From: Arsenicicoccus bolidensis DSM 15745
GTDB taxonomy: Bacteria > Actinomycetota > Actinomycetes > Actinomycetales > Dermatophilaceae
Assembly: GCF_000426385.1 (NCBI RefSeq)
Contig: NZ_AUFG01000025.1
Span: 1-55,948, forward strand
Reading direction: 5' to 3'
DNA: 55,948 bases
Made by a program: the position numbers and the translations under genes. Positions 16,230 through 24,799 of the stretch are shown here, in pieces (positions within the stretch are counted from its first letter, which is position 1; each line of letters starts with the position of its first letter). Below the pieces are notes generated by a model. The model made no database searches, was not told the origin of the DNA, and saw only the letters and a program-made list of their open reading frames with translations.

Positions 16230-17120
16230 CTAGTCGCGGACCTTGGGGATGTCGACCGTGGGCGCGTCGATCCCACCGTGCTTCACGGTGCTCGGGTCGA
16301 CGACCTTGCCGGGGTCCGCCGCGCGCAGCTCGTGCGAGAGGTCGGCGAGCTCCTTGCCGCCCGCCATCTCCTCCGTCAGCTCGTCCAGGGTGACCTCGTC
16401 GCGGTGGGCGTCGAGGACCACGCGGCCCAGCTTGAGGATCACGAAGTGGTTGCCGACGAGGTAGGCGTGGTGCGGGTTGTGGGTGATGAAGACGACGCCG
16501 AGGCCGGCGTCACGCGCCTTCATGATGTATTTCAGCACCACGCCGGACTGCTTGACGCCGAGCGCCGCGGTGGGCTCGTCGAGGATGATCACCTTGGCGC
16601 CGAAGTAGATGGCGCGGGCGATCGCGATGCACTGCTTCTGGCCTCCCGAGAGGCTGCCGATGGGGCGGTCCAGGTCGGGGATGACGATCCCCATCTTGGT
16701 GAGCTCCTCGCCGCAGACGCGCTTCATGGTGGGGATGTCCATCCCGAAGAAGCCCTTCTTGAGCTCGTTGCCGAGGAAGAAGTTGCGCCACACGGACATC
16801 AGCGGGGCGAGCGCCAGGTCCTGGTAGACGGTGGCGATGCCGCTGCCCAGCGACTCGCGCGGCGAGGAGAAGTGCCGCTGCTCGCCGTTGACGAACATCT
16901 CGCCGACGTTGTAGTCGTGCAGCCCCGCCATGATCTTGATCAGCGTGGACTTGCCGGCGCCGTTGTCGCCGAGGACGCAGGTGACCTCGCCCTGACGGAC
17001 GGACATCGAGACGCCTCGCAGCGCCTGGATGTTGCCATAGCTCTTGCCGCAGTCGCGCATCTCCAGGATGGCCGTGGTGGGGCCGCCTTCGTGCGTCGGT
17101 GCGGTCTTGGTCGCGCTCAT
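16230..17120 (-). CDS. Sugar ABC transporter ATP-binding protein
   Basis: 296 residues with a single ATPase domain: Walker A GDNGAGKST, Q-loop VYQDLAL, signature LSGGQKQ, Walker B VIILDEPTAAL and the switch His in FITHN. It energises import by the carbohydrate-uptake-2 type permease upstream. Start ATG 17120 overlaps the permease stop by four bases. The longer frame upstream is only the permease in another frame. The one-domain form (about 250-300 residues) occurs in inositol/fructose-type transporters, whereas ribose-type ATPases are duplicated. Confidence 0.92.
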   Translation of the reverse strand: MSATKTAPTHEGGPTTAILEMRDCGKSYGNIQALRGVSMSVRQGEVTCVLGDNGAGKSTLIKIMAGLHDYNVGEMFVNGEQRHFSSPRESLGSGIATVYQDLALAPLMSVWRNFFLGNELKKGFFGMDIPTMKRVCGEELTKMGIVIPDLDRPIGSLSGGQKQCIAIARAIYFGAKVIILDEPTAALGVKQSGVVLKYIMKARDAGLGVVFITHNPHHAYLVGNHFVILKLGRVVLDAHRDEVTLDELTEEMAGGKELADLSHELRAADPGKVVDPSTVKHGGIDAPTVDIPKVRD

Positions 17121-18190
17121 GCCGCGTCCGCCCTTCTCTTGACGTACATGTTGACCAGGGTGGCGACGAGCAGCAGCACCCCGAGGAAGGTCCGGAACCA
17201 GTCCGGGTTCCAGTTGGCGTAGTTGATGCCCAGCTGGGTCATGCCGAACACCAGCGCGCCGATCGCGGCCCCGACCACGGAGCCGTAGCCGCCGGTGAGC
17301 AGGCAGCCGCCGACGACCGCGGCGATGATGAAGATGAACTCCTTGCCGACGCCCTCGCCGGACTGCACCACGGAGTACTCGAACAGCAGGTGCATCCCGA
17401 GCATCCAGGCGCAGAACCCGACGAACATGAACATCCCGATCTTGACTGCCGTGACGGGGACACCGACGGCGCGGGCCGCGGCGGCGTCGCCGCCGACGGC
17501 GAAGATCCAGTTGCCGACGCGGGTGCGGAGCAGCACGTATGCCGCGATCGCGGTCAGCACGATCCAGAACAGCACGAGCATCTTGATGCTGACCGTGCCG
17601 ATGGTGAAGGTCGTGGCGAACACGGCCTTGGCGGAGTCCCATCCCTGCATGTCGGTGATCGACGTCGAGGCGACGTTGCCGGTGACCAGTCGGGTGATGC
17701 CGAGGTTGGCGCCCTGCAGCACGAAGAAGGTGCCGAGGGTGACCAGGAAGCTCGGCAGGCCCGTCCGCATCAGCAGCCAGCCGTTGAAGGCGCCGATGGC
17801 CAGGGAGACGACGAGCGCGAGGATCACGCCGACCCACACGTTGAGGCCGAAGTTCCACGAGGCCAGGGCCGCGGTGAGCCCGGACGTCGTGGCGGCGACG
17901 CCCGTGGACAGGTCGAACTCGCCGCCGATCATGAGGACGGCGACGCCCACGGCCATGATCCCGATCGTGGCGGAGCCGTAGAGGATGGTGCCGACGTTGC
18001 TGATGTTGCGGAAGGCCGGTGCGATGGCCACGAACAGCGCGAACACGGCGAGGGCGCCGATGAGGGAGCCGATCTCGGGGCGGCGGAGCAGCAGGTTGAC
18101 CGGGGACCGGCGCCCGACGCGGTCGTCGCCGGCCTGGGCCTGGGTCGCCGGCTCGGGTGCCGTGGACGGGGTGGTGGTGGAGGTCGACAT
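17117..18190 (-). CDS. Sugar ABC transporter permease (RbsC-like)
   Basis: 357 residues, start ATG 18190, two bases after the binding-protein stop. About 40 hydrophilic N-terminal residues are followed by 8-10 membrane helices. The family motifs GGEFDLSTGV, FNGWLLMRTGLPSFLVTLGT and GGDAAAARAVGVPV are present, as in the RbsC/BPD_transp_2 family. It forms the channel for a monosaccharide or cyclitol. Third-to-last gene of a binding protein-permease-ATPase operon. Confidence 0.92.
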   Translation of the reverse strand: MSTSTTTPSTAPEPATQAQAGDDRVGRRSPVNLLLRRPEIGSLIGALAVFALFVAIAPAFRNISNVGTILYGSATIGIMAVGVAVLMIGGEFDLSTGVAATTSGLTAALASWNFGLNVWVGVILALVVSLAIGAFNGWLLMRTGLPSFLVTLGTFFVLQGANLGITRLVTGNVASTSITDMQGWDSAKAVFATTFTIGTVSIKMLVLFWIVLTAIAAYVLLRTRVGNWIFAVGGDAAAARAVGVPVTAVKIGMFMFVGFCAWMLGMHLLFEYSVVQSGEGVGKEFIFIIAAVVGGCLLTGGYGSVVGAAIGALVFGMTQLGINYANWNPDWFRTFLGVLLLVATLVNMYVKRRADAA

Positions 18191-18192
18191 GG

Positions 18193-19179
18193 TCAGCGCT
18201 TCCCGTTGGCGGCGAACTTCTCGACGGCGGCGACGTTGCTGCTGTCCACGAAGGACGGGCCCGTCAGGACGGCCTGGCCGCCGCCGATCTCGTTGCCGTT
18301 GGTCTTGTGGAGCCACAGGGAGTCGACGGCGAGGTAGCCCTGCAGGTAGGGCTGCTGGTCGACGGCCCAGGTGACCTTGTTGGCCTTGATCTGGGCGACG
18401 ATGTCCTTGTTCATGTCGAAGGCCACGAGCTTGGACTGGCTGCCGGACTCCTCGATCGACTTGATCGCCGTCATGGCGAACGGTGCGCCGAGCATCATGA
18501 CGTGCGTGACGTCCTTGTCCTGCTGGAGCTTGGCGGTGACCTTGGACTGGACGTCGCCCATGTCGGTGCCGTTGACGTAGAGCTTCTCGGTCTGGGGGAA
18601 GCCGGCCTTGACGCCGTCGCAGCGGGACTCGAGCCCGACGTGGCCCTGCTCCTGGATCACGCAGAGGACCTTGATGGCGCCCTCCTTGGTGAGCCGCTCG
18701 CCCGCCGCCTGGCCCGCGACCTTCTCGTCCTGGCCGAAGAAGCTGGTGACGCCCATGGCCTTCCACGCGTCGCTGCCGGCGTTGAGGGCGACGACCGGGA
18801 TCTTGGCATCGGTGGCGGCCTTGACGTTGCCGGCCATGGCCTCGGGCTTGGCGAGGGTGACGGCGATGCCGTCGACCTTCTTGTCCACGGCCTGCTTGAC
18901 GAGGTTGGCCTGGTTGGCGCCGTCCGGGTCGGAGGTGTAGGTCAGGGTCACGCCGTCGTTGGCCGCGGCGTCCTCGGCGCCCTTGCGCACGAGGTCCCAG
19001 AAGGTGTCGCCGGCGGCGGCGTGGGTGACCATCGCGACGGTCATGGTCTTGGCCTTGGCCGCGCCACCGGCCGCGGACTCGGTGGTCTGCTTGCCACCGG
19101 TCGAGCTGCAGGCCGCCATGGTGAGGGCCGTCGACGTGGCGAGCGCCAGTGTCAGGGTGGTCTTGACGGTGCGATTCAT
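18193..19179 (-). CDS. Sugar ABC transporter substrate-binding lipoprotein
   Basis: 328 residues. The lipoprotein signal peptide ends LTMAAC (Cys about residue 24), followed by a Ser/Thr/Gly linker and a type I periplasmic-binding domain (TVAMVTHAAAGDTFWDLVRKG, GVTSFFGQDE, VTWAVDQQPYLQGY). Such proteins bind ribose, xylose or inositol. Here an inositol or related cyclitol is likely from context. First gene of the operon; a GACAAAC inverted repeat lies in its promoter. Confidence 0.9.
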   Translation of the reverse strand: MNRTVKTTLTLALATSTALTMAACSSTGGKQTTESAAGGAAKAKTMTVAMVTHAAAGDTFWDLVRKGAEDAAANDGVTLTYTSDPDGANQANLVKQAVDKKVDGIAVTLAKPEAMAGNVKAATDAKIPVVALNAGSDAWKAMGVTSFFGQDEKVAGQAAGERLTKEGAIKVLCVIQEQGHVGLESRCDGVKAGFPQTEKLYVNGTDMGDVQSKVTAKLQQDKDVTHVMMLGAPFAMTAIKSIEESGSQSKLVAFDMNKDIVAQIKANKVTWAVDQQPYLQGYLAVDSLWLHKTNGNEIGGGQAVLTGPSFVDSSNVAAVEKFAANGKR

Positions 19180-19250
19180 CGTGGTGCCTCTCGTGACGGA
19201 GCAGCGTCGTCGCGCTCCGGGCGGGTGGTGCGGGTGGTGATGTGGTTGGT

Positions 19251-19269
19251 GACAAACTATGCGTTTGTC
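19251..19269. promoter_or_regulatory. Candidate operator of the ABC operon
   Basis: GACAAAC-TATGC-GTTTGTC is a perfect inverted repeat about 70 bases upstream of the binding-protein start. Its half-site also appears in GTTTGTTAGGACAAAC at 31096, upstream of iolC and the GntR gene. Confidence 0.55.
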
Positions 19270-19320
19270 CTGCCGACGGGTCGTCAGGGTGGCGGGTCGG
19301 ACCGAACCGTTGGCGAGTCG

Positions 19321-19509
19321 TCACCTCGTGTCGGGGATCTCCTCGAGGCGGACGGGCGCCCCGCGGCGCCGGGAGAGGTCGCAGGCCACGGGGCGCTCGA
19401 CCCCGGGGACGGCGTCGGCGAGGACGACCTCCTCGACCTCGGGGAGGTCGCGCAGGTTCGCGGCATGGATGCGACCGATGCGGCTGACGCCGATGACTGC
19501 GATGCGCAT
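19321..19509 (-). pseudogene. Gfo/Idh/MocA dehydrogenase, N-terminal remnant
   Basis: 62 codons from ATG 19509. It begins MRIAVIGVSRIGRIHAANL, the cofactor-binding start of an inositol 2-dehydrogenase, and stops after LEEIPDTR. The catalytic EKP segment and the whole C-terminal domain are missing. The next gene downstream (ABC binding protein) begins only about 140 bases away, so the rest has been deleted. It may mark a recombination point that brought the ABC operon next to an iolG-like promoter, which still carries a palindromic operator at 19579. Confidence 0.65.
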
Positions 19510-19578
19510 GTCTCTCCTTCGAGACGTGGGCGAGGGCTCACCCGGGCTGGCACCACCTTCACCGAGTGACCCGGGCCA

Positions 19579-19615
19579 CGTCAAGACTTTGTCCGGACAT
19601 TTACAGGTCTTGACG
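19579..19615. promoter_or_regulatory. Nested operator upstream of the iolG remnant
   Basis: CGTCAAGAC and its exact complement GTCTTGACG (19579-19587, 19607-19615) flank CTTTGTCCGGACATTT, a member of the regional TTGTCC-NN-ACA motif. Another relative, ATTTGTCAGCACAT, is at 19696-19709 before the small membrane protein genes. Confidence 0.55.
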
Positions 19616-19795
19616 ATATCGAGACGCGTCATCCAGCACGGACGACGGGATTCGTCATACGTTTGCCAAGCGTGGGGGGTCTTGCGTAGACTTATATTTG
19701 TCAGCACATGAGCTGGCACCCACGATGGCCGTGCAGGGCGAGCCCATCGGGATCCGCTCGTGCGCGGCGGAGAGCAGGATGAGTTGCCCCGCCAC

Positions 19796-20017
19796 ATGAC
19801 CGACCTGACCGCCCCCGCGCAGATCGACGACGAGGCCAGGGCCGCGACCCCGTCCACCCTGAGCCTGGCCGTCACGCTGGCCCTGATCACCATCGCCCTC
19901 GTGGTCGCCGGGACGCTGCTCGCCTCCCCCCAGCTGATCGTCGCCGCCATCGTGCCCGTCGTGGGCACCGTGGTGCTCGCGGGCGTCGCGAGCTACCAGG
20001 GCGTCTTTCGCATCTGA
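19796..20017 (+). CDS. Small membrane protein, paralogue 1
   Basis: 73 residues from ATG 19796. The first 28 residues are hydrophilic (MTDLTAPAQIDDEARAATPS), followed by two hydrophobic segments (LAVTLALITIALVVAGTLLA and LIVAAIVPVVGTVVLAGVA) and a short tail. No known family is recognised. It is followed 144 bases later by a gene of identical length and layout. The two upstream leaders are also similar (both carry GGCCGTGCAGG about 60-70 bases before the start), indicating tandem duplication. An iol-type operator-like motif lies about 90 bases upstream. Confidence 0.65.
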   Translation: MTDLTAPAQIDDEARAATPSTLSLAVTLALITIALVVAGTLLASPQLIVAAIVPVVGTVVLAGVASYQGVFRI

Positions 20018-20161
20018 CGGCGACCCCGCCCCCGCCATACGCCCGCTGACCAGGCGAACGGCGCCCCAGACCTGATGTGCCGGCACCCGCTGGCACGACA
20101 CGACGGCCGTGCAGGACCGAGGCCCTCGGGCCTCCTCGTCCTCCGGCAGAGAGAAGGACTC

Positions 20162-20383
20162 ATGACCAACACCCACGTCGCCGACGTCCGCACCGCGCAG
20201 ACGCAGACCACCCACAACGCCCTGGCCGTGCAGGCCGCCCTGCTGGCCACCCTCGCCGTCGTCCTGACGGTCGTCGGGGGCGTGCTCGCGTCCGCCCCGA
20301 TCCTGCTCAGCGCCCTGCTGCCGCTCGCCGGCACCGTCGCGCTCTTCCTGACCTGGAACGCCCGCGAGCTCAGCCACGCCTGA
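20162..20383 (+). CDS. Small membrane protein, paralogue 2
   Basis: 73 residues from ATG 20162 with AGAGAAGGA upstream. The layout is the same as its neighbour: Thr/Gln-rich hydrophilic start (MTNTHVADVRTAQTQTTHNA), then two hydrophobic helices (LLATLAVVLTVVGGVLASAP and LLPLAGTVALFLTW). Function unknown. Its untranslated leader (about 20060-20161) repeats elements of the leader before paralogue 1. A strong hairpin follows directly, so the pair probably forms one short transcription unit. Confidence 0.65.
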   Translation: MTNTHVADVRTAQTQTTHNALAVQAALLATLAVVLTVVGGVLASAPILLSALLPLAGTVALFLTWNARELSHA

Positions 20384-20394
20384 CCGGCCGCTCC

Positions 20395-20433
20395 CGTGAG
20401 CCCCCTCTCCCGACCCGGGAGAGGGGGCTCACG
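20395..20433. terminator. Strong hairpin terminator
   Basis: A 17-base perfect stem (20395-20411 with 20417-20433) and 5-base loop directly after the second small membrane protein gene and before the convergent dehydrogenase gene. Confidence 0.8.
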
Positions 20434-20495
20434 TCGTCCTGGCGCGGACCGTGGTCGGCCGGGGAGTCGCACACACGGAGCCTCCGCCGACGGAC

Positions 20496-21752
20496 TCAGG
20501 CGTCGTATGTCGTCCGCCCGCTCACCGGCGGCACCGACTCCCACGCGCGGCTCGCCGCAGCTCGCACGACCGCCTCGTCGACCTCGGCCGCGGACCACGC
20601 GTCCGCCGCGGACGGGGCGACCTGCTCGCCGGACAGCACCGACTCGACGAAGTCCCGCCCCTCCACGACCTTGAGGTCGTCGAAGGAGAGGTTCTGGCCG
20701 GGGCCGGGCTGGAAGCGGGCGTAGGCGCCGTGCTGCGGCCCGGCCATGACGGTGGTGTAGCCGTGCACGTCCCCGCCGTCGCCGAGCAGGACCTGCACCT
20801 TGGACATGTCCTCGAAGTTCCAGCGCACGGATCCGCCTGTGCCGTAGACCTCCACGACGTACTCGGCGCGCGGGCCCCGGGCCACGCGCGACGCCTCGAG
20901 GGTGCCGACCACCCCGGAGTCGAAGCGGGCGAGCATCCCGACGTAGTCCTCGTTGCCGACGGGGCCGCGCTCGTCCGAGACGCGGACCCTGGCGTGGCCG
21001 ATGCCCTGCTCCAGCGGGATGGGGCGGTCGGTGATGAAGGTGTCGGTCATGGCGGCGACCTCGGCGACGCGCCCCACGAGGAACTGCGCGAGGTCGATGC
21101 CGTGCGACATGAGGTCACCGACCACGCCCGCGCCGGCCCGGCCGCGGTCGTAGCGCCAGGTCAGCGGCCCGTCCGGGTCGCTCGCGTAGTCCGCGATCAG
21201 CCAGACGCGCACGTTGGTGACCCGCCCGAGCCGCCCGTCGCGGATCAGCTGCCGCGCGAACTGCACCCCCGGCGCCTGGCGGTAGTTGAACCCCACGCCG
21301 GTCACGAGCCCGGCCTCGGCTGCGGCGCAGGCGATCTCACGGGACTCCTCGGCCGAGACGCCCATGGGCTTCTCGATCCAGAAGGGCTTGCCCGCCGCCA
21401 CGGCCGCGAGGGCGATCTCGCGGTGCAGGAAGTTGGGCGCGCAGATCGACACCGCCTCGACGGCGGGATCGGCCAGCAGGTCGCGGTAGTCGGCATACGA
21501 CCCGGCGAAGCCGAACTGCTCGACCGCGGCCGACCGCGCCCCCTGCACGGGGTCGGCCACGGCCACGAGCCGCGGGCGCACCCGCAGCTCCGGGTAGCGC
21601 TCGGGCAGCGAGGCGTAGGCCCGCGTGTGCAGCCGCCCCATCCACCCGAAGCTGATGACGCCGATGCCCAGCTCGCGGATCGGCGACGGCGCGGAGCCGG
21701 AGTTGTCGACCGCCGGCGTGTCCGGGCGGGCCTCGATGGGTGCCTCGGTCAC
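20496..21752 (-). CDS. Gfo/Idh/MocA family oxidoreductase
   Basis: 418 residues from GTG 21752, longer than usual because of about 25 extra N-terminal residues. Rossmann motif ISFGWMGRLHTRAY, catalytic lysine motif IEKPMG, and the Asp/His pair in GDLMSHGIDLAQF. Probable NAD-dependent polyol or sugar dehydrogenase. It overlaps the TIM-barrel gene before it by four bases and ends a four-gene operon (TIM barrel, dehydrogenase, TIM barrel, dehydrogenase). Confidence 0.87.
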   Translation of the reverse strand: MTEAPIEARPDTPAVDNSGSAPSPIRELGIGVISFGWMGRLHTRAYASLPERYPELRVRPRLVAVADPVQGARSAAVEQFGFAGSYADYRDLLADPAVEAVSICAPNFLHREIALAAVAAGKPFWIEKPMGVSAEESREIACAAAEAGLVTGVGFNYRQAPGVQFARQLIRDGRLGRVTNVRVWLIADYASDPDGPLTWRYDRGRAGAGVVGDLMSHGIDLAQFLVGRVAEVAAMTDTFITDRPIPLEQGIGHARVRVSDERGPVGNEDYVGMLARFDSGVVGTLEASRVARGPRAEYVVEVYGTGGSVRWNFEDMSKVQVLLGDGGDVHGYTTVMAGPQHGAYARFQPGPGQNLSFDDLKVVEGRDFVESVLSGEQVAPSAADAWSAAEVDEAVVRAAASRAWESVPPVSGRTTYDA

Positions 21753-22615
21753 GCGTCCAGCTCCTTCTCGATCCGCTCGCGCATCCGCACGTGCACCTCG
21801 TCCATCTGCTCCTCCCAGCCGAAGACGCAGACCGACACCGGTCCGTCATAACGGGTCTCGCGCAGGTAGCCGAAGACCTCGTCCCACGGCACCTCGCCGT
21901 TGCCGATCTCGTTGTGCTGGTGGATGCGGGCGTCCACGCCGGGCGGGTTGACGATGTAGCGGTTGCCGACGTTCGCGAGGTGGTTGTAGACGTCGGCGAC
22001 GTGCACGTGCCGCAGCCGCTCCCCGGCATACGCCATCATCGCCCGCGCGTCCCCCGCCCCCTGGGACAGGTGGAACATGTGGGGGCAGCAGAACTCGTAG
22101 TTGAACCACGGCTTGTTGACCCCGCGGACGATCTGCACGGCGCGCTCGTTGGTCTCGACGAAGTCGTAGGGGTGCGCCTCGATCGTGCACTCGATCCCGT
22201 GCCGCTCGAAGTCGGGGACGAGCTCCTCGATGCTCTTGTAGAACTGGGCCTCGCTGCGCAGCGGGTCGTTCGGGTCGCCGGACAGCTCGGTCGCGATCAT
22301 CGGCACCTCGAGGTCGTCGGCGATCTCGAGGAGCCGCCGCAAGCAGCGCACCGCGTGCTGGCGGTCCTGCTCGTCCGGCGCCGACCAGTTGTAGACCGGG
22401 TTGAACGTCCAGATCTGGACGCCCGTCTCGGCCATGGCCCGCTTGACCTTGGCGATCTCGGCGTCGTCGACCTTGGGATAGTGGTGCCACTCGTGGAAGT
22501 CCGCCCGCGGCGACAGCTCGAGAAACTCGTAGCCGAGGTCGGCGGCCTTGCGGCACTCCTCCGCGACCGTGAGGTGCGGGTGATACATGGACGGGTCCAG
22601 CAGGATCTTGACCAT
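21749..22615 (-). CDS. TIM-barrel sugar isomerase/epimerase family protein
   Basis: 288 residues in the xylose-isomerase-like family. The recognisable metal-site segments are FLELSPRADFHEWHHYP, ECTIEAHPYDFVETNE and RHVHVADVYNH. It starts MVKILLDPSMYH. Probably isomerises or epimerises a keto-polyol made by the adjacent dehydrogenases. It is third in the 24685-20496 operon and coupled to the following dehydrogenase by a GTGA overlap. Confidence 0.8.
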   Translation of the reverse strand: MVKILLDPSMYHPHLTVAEECRKAADLGYEFLELSPRADFHEWHHYPKVDDAEIAKVKRAMAETGVQIWTFNPVYNWSAPDEQDRQHAVRCLRRLLEIADDLEVPMIATELSGDPNDPLRSEAQFYKSIEELVPDFERHGIECTIEAHPYDFVETNERAVQIVRGVNKPWFNYEFCCPHMFHLSQGAGDARAMMAYAGERLRHVHVADVYNHLANVGNRYIVNPPGVDARIHQHNEIGNGEVPWDEVFGYLRETRYDGPVSVCVFGWEEQMDEVHVRMRERIEKELDA

Positions 22616-22659
22616 CGTTGTCTCCCAGGGGTCGTGACCGTATGACGATCGCGTGGCGG

Positions 22660-23664
22660 TCAGGCGTAGAGGGCGGGCTTGTCGATCATCTCGACGGCGA
22701 CCTCACCATCCTCGGTGAGGGCCCGCACGCCGGCGTCGCACACGCACGCCGCCGCGTAGCCGTCCCACGCGCTGGACCCCGTGTGCTCGTCCCGGGAGAC
22801 CGCGGTGATCCACTCCTGCACCTCGCGGACGAAGGCGCCGCCGAAGCGCTCGTTGTGGTCCATCGTCAGCGCGTTGGAGCGGCCGACCGTCCCGGTGCGC
22901 TCGATCAGGTGCTGGTCCGAGAGGCGGATGGTGCCCGTCTCGGCGACGGCCTCGCACTGGATGTCGTAGGAGTGCTGGTTGTTGACGAAGATCTCGTCGT
23001 CGATCCAGATCCCCGACTCGGTGTGCATGATGAGGATCAGCGGGTCCTGCAGGTGCTCGAACCGCTTCGTCGTCCTCTTGGGCGTGTCCACGCGCACCCG
23101 GACGATCTCCTCGCCGGTGAGCCACCGCATCGTGTCGATCTCGTGGATGCCGGTGTCGTTGATCGCCATGTCCCACGTGTAGCGCTCCGGCACCGTGGGG
23201 TTGCGGTGCCGGTTGTGGACGATGAGCGTCTCCCCCACCTCGCCGGAGTCGAGGATCGCCTTCATCTGGCGGTAGGACTCGTCGAAGCGGCGCATGAACC
23301 CGACGGTGACGAGCTTGCGCCCGGCCCGCTGCTCGGCGTCCATGATGGTGAGGGCGCCCTGGGCGTCGGGCGTCATCGGCTTCTCGCAGAAGACCCGCTT
23401 GCCCGCCTCGATGCAGGCGATGACGTCGGCCTCGTGGGCCGGCCCGAACGAGCAGATCATCACCGCGTCGACGTCGGGGTCCGCGATGAGCTCGGCGCTG
23501 TCGGTGTACCCCTTGACGCCATACGTGCTGGCCACGGTCTTGACGTTGTCCTCCGCGATGTCGGAGATCGCCACGACCTCGCCGCCCGCGATCACGCTGC
23601 GGATGCGGTCGATGTGGGCCTGCCCCATGCCGCCGGGGCCGATCATGCCGATGCGCACAGTCAT
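22660..23664 (-). CDS. Inositol 2-dehydrogenase-like Gfo/Idh/MocA oxidoreductase
   Basis: 334 residues. Opens MTVRIGMIGPGGMGQAHIDRI and has CEKPMT and NDTGIHEIDTMRW, giving the Lys and the Asp/His pair of IolG. Likely oxidises an inositol isomer (for example scyllo- or D-chiro-inositol) with NAD or NADP. Second gene of the four-gene operon. Whether it or the iolG at 8767 is the main myo-inositol enzyme cannot be decided from sequence. Confidence 0.85.
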   Translation of the reverse strand: MTVRIGMIGPGGMGQAHIDRIRSVIAGGEVVAISDIAEDNVKTVASTYGVKGYTDSAELIADPDVDAVMICSFGPAHEADVIACIEAGKRVFCEKPMTPDAQGALTIMDAEQRAGRKLVTVGFMRRFDESYRQMKAILDSGEVGETLIVHNRHRNPTVPERYTWDMAINDTGIHEIDTMRWLTGEEIVRVRVDTPKRTTKRFEHLQDPLILIMHTESGIWIDDEIFVNNQHSYDIQCEAVAETGTIRLSDQHLIERTGTVGRSNALTMDHNERFGGAFVREVQEWITAVSRDEHTGSSAWDGYAAACVCDAGVRALTEDGEVAVEMIDKPALYA

Positions 23665-23734
23665 GTGAAGTCGTCTCTCTCTGCTGGTGATTCGCTGTCT
23701 GGCTCGCGGGTCTGGTTTGCAGCTCTGGTGCGCG

Positions 23735-24685
23735 CTACCTGAGGCCGAGGCCGCAGGACGCGAGGTACTCGCGCGTCGCGATGGCGTTGGGCAGGGGGTA
23801 GGACGGGTCGCAGCCGTACATGTCCTGCTCGCAGATGACGTAGAGGTCCTTGTCGAGGCCGGCGAGGGCGTCGATCAGGGTCGGCATGTGCGGCTCGCCC
23901 TCCGGCGGGGCCACCGAGACGCCCTTGTTGACGGCGGCCACGAACGGCCAGTCGTCGTCGTGCGCCTGCTTGACGATCTCGGGGTCCATCGCCTTGCTGT
24001 GGACGTAGGAGATGCGCTCGGGGTAGCGGTTGATGAGGTCGACGCAGTCGCCCTGGCCGTAGACGATGTGGCCGGTGTCGAGGCAGAAGCCGACATAGCT
24101 CGGGTCGGTGGCCTGGAAGATGCGGTCGATGTCCTGCGGCGTCTCGATGTGGGAGTCGCCGTGCGGGTGCAGCACCATCTGCAGGCCGTAGTCCTCCTTC
24201 ATCATCCGGCCGAGGCGGTCGGCGTTGGTGACGTAGAGGTCCCACGCCTCGCCCGTGAGGGTGCGCTCGTCGGTGAAGTTGCCGGTCTTCTCGTCGCGAA
24301 ACATGGGGGGCAGGTGGACGACATACTCCGCGCCGACGGCGGCGTGCGTCTCCCCGATCGCGCGGAAGGTCCGCTCGGTGTCGGCCCAGGCCTCGGCCTT
24401 GTGCAGGATCCCCCAGCCCGTGCCGGCGACGACGCGGAAGCCGCGCTTGGCCATCTCGTCGGCGAGACGCTTCGGGTCGGTCGGGAAGTAGCCGAACGGC
24501 CCCGTCTCCATCACCGAGAAGCCGGCCTCGGCCATCTCGTCGAGGGCCTTCTCCCACGGGATCTGCTTGGGGTCCTCCGGGAACCACACGCCCCACTGGT
24601 CGGGGCAGACGCCGATGGTGAGCCTGGAGTAGCGAGGGTCGCTGGTGTTGCGCGACTTGTCGGTGCGGGACGGGTTCTCGGCCAT
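23735..24685 (-). CDS. TIM-barrel protein, inosose dehydratase (IolE)-like
   Basis: 316 residues. The family pattern resembles IolE: VMETGPFGYFPTDP, MVLHPHGDSHIETPQDIDR, FCLDTGHIVYGQGDCVDLI and a late CEQD that supplies a metal-binding Glu. IolE dehydrates 2-keto-myo-inositol. This protein is more diverged than the iolE at 25053 and may act on another inosose or as an isomerase. First gene of its operon, divergent from iolE across a repeat-containing gap. Confidence 0.75.
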   Translation of the reverse strand: MAENPSRTDKSRNTSDPRYSRLTIGVCPDQWGVWFPEDPKQIPWEKALDEMAEAGFSVMETGPFGYFPTDPKRLADEMAKRGFRVVAGTGWGILHKAEAWADTERTFRAIGETHAAVGAEYVVHLPPMFRDEKTGNFTDERTLTGEAWDLYVTNADRLGRMMKEDYGLQMVLHPHGDSHIETPQDIDRIFQATDPSYVGFCLDTGHIVYGQGDCVDLINRYPERISYVHSKAMDPEIVKQAHDDDWPFVAAVNKGVSVAPPEGEPHMPTLIDALAGLDKDLYVICEQDMYGCDPSYPLPNAIATREYLASCGLGLR

Positions 24686-24774
24686 GAGCTGTCCTCCCCG
24701 GGATGCGGCCCGGTGTCGTGTCGTCGTTGACGCGGGCGCCGTCTCGCACCCGTGCGCCTCACGCTAGCCAGGCG

Positions 24775-24795
24775 CCTATGTCCTGTCAATAGATC
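24775..24795. promoter_or_regulatory. Weak iol operator-like site
   Basis: TATGTCCTGTCAATAG starts at 24777, about 90 bases upstream of the TIM-barrel operon start at 24685. It matches the regional motif at most but not all positions. Confidence 0.35.
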
Positions 24796-24799
24796 AAAC

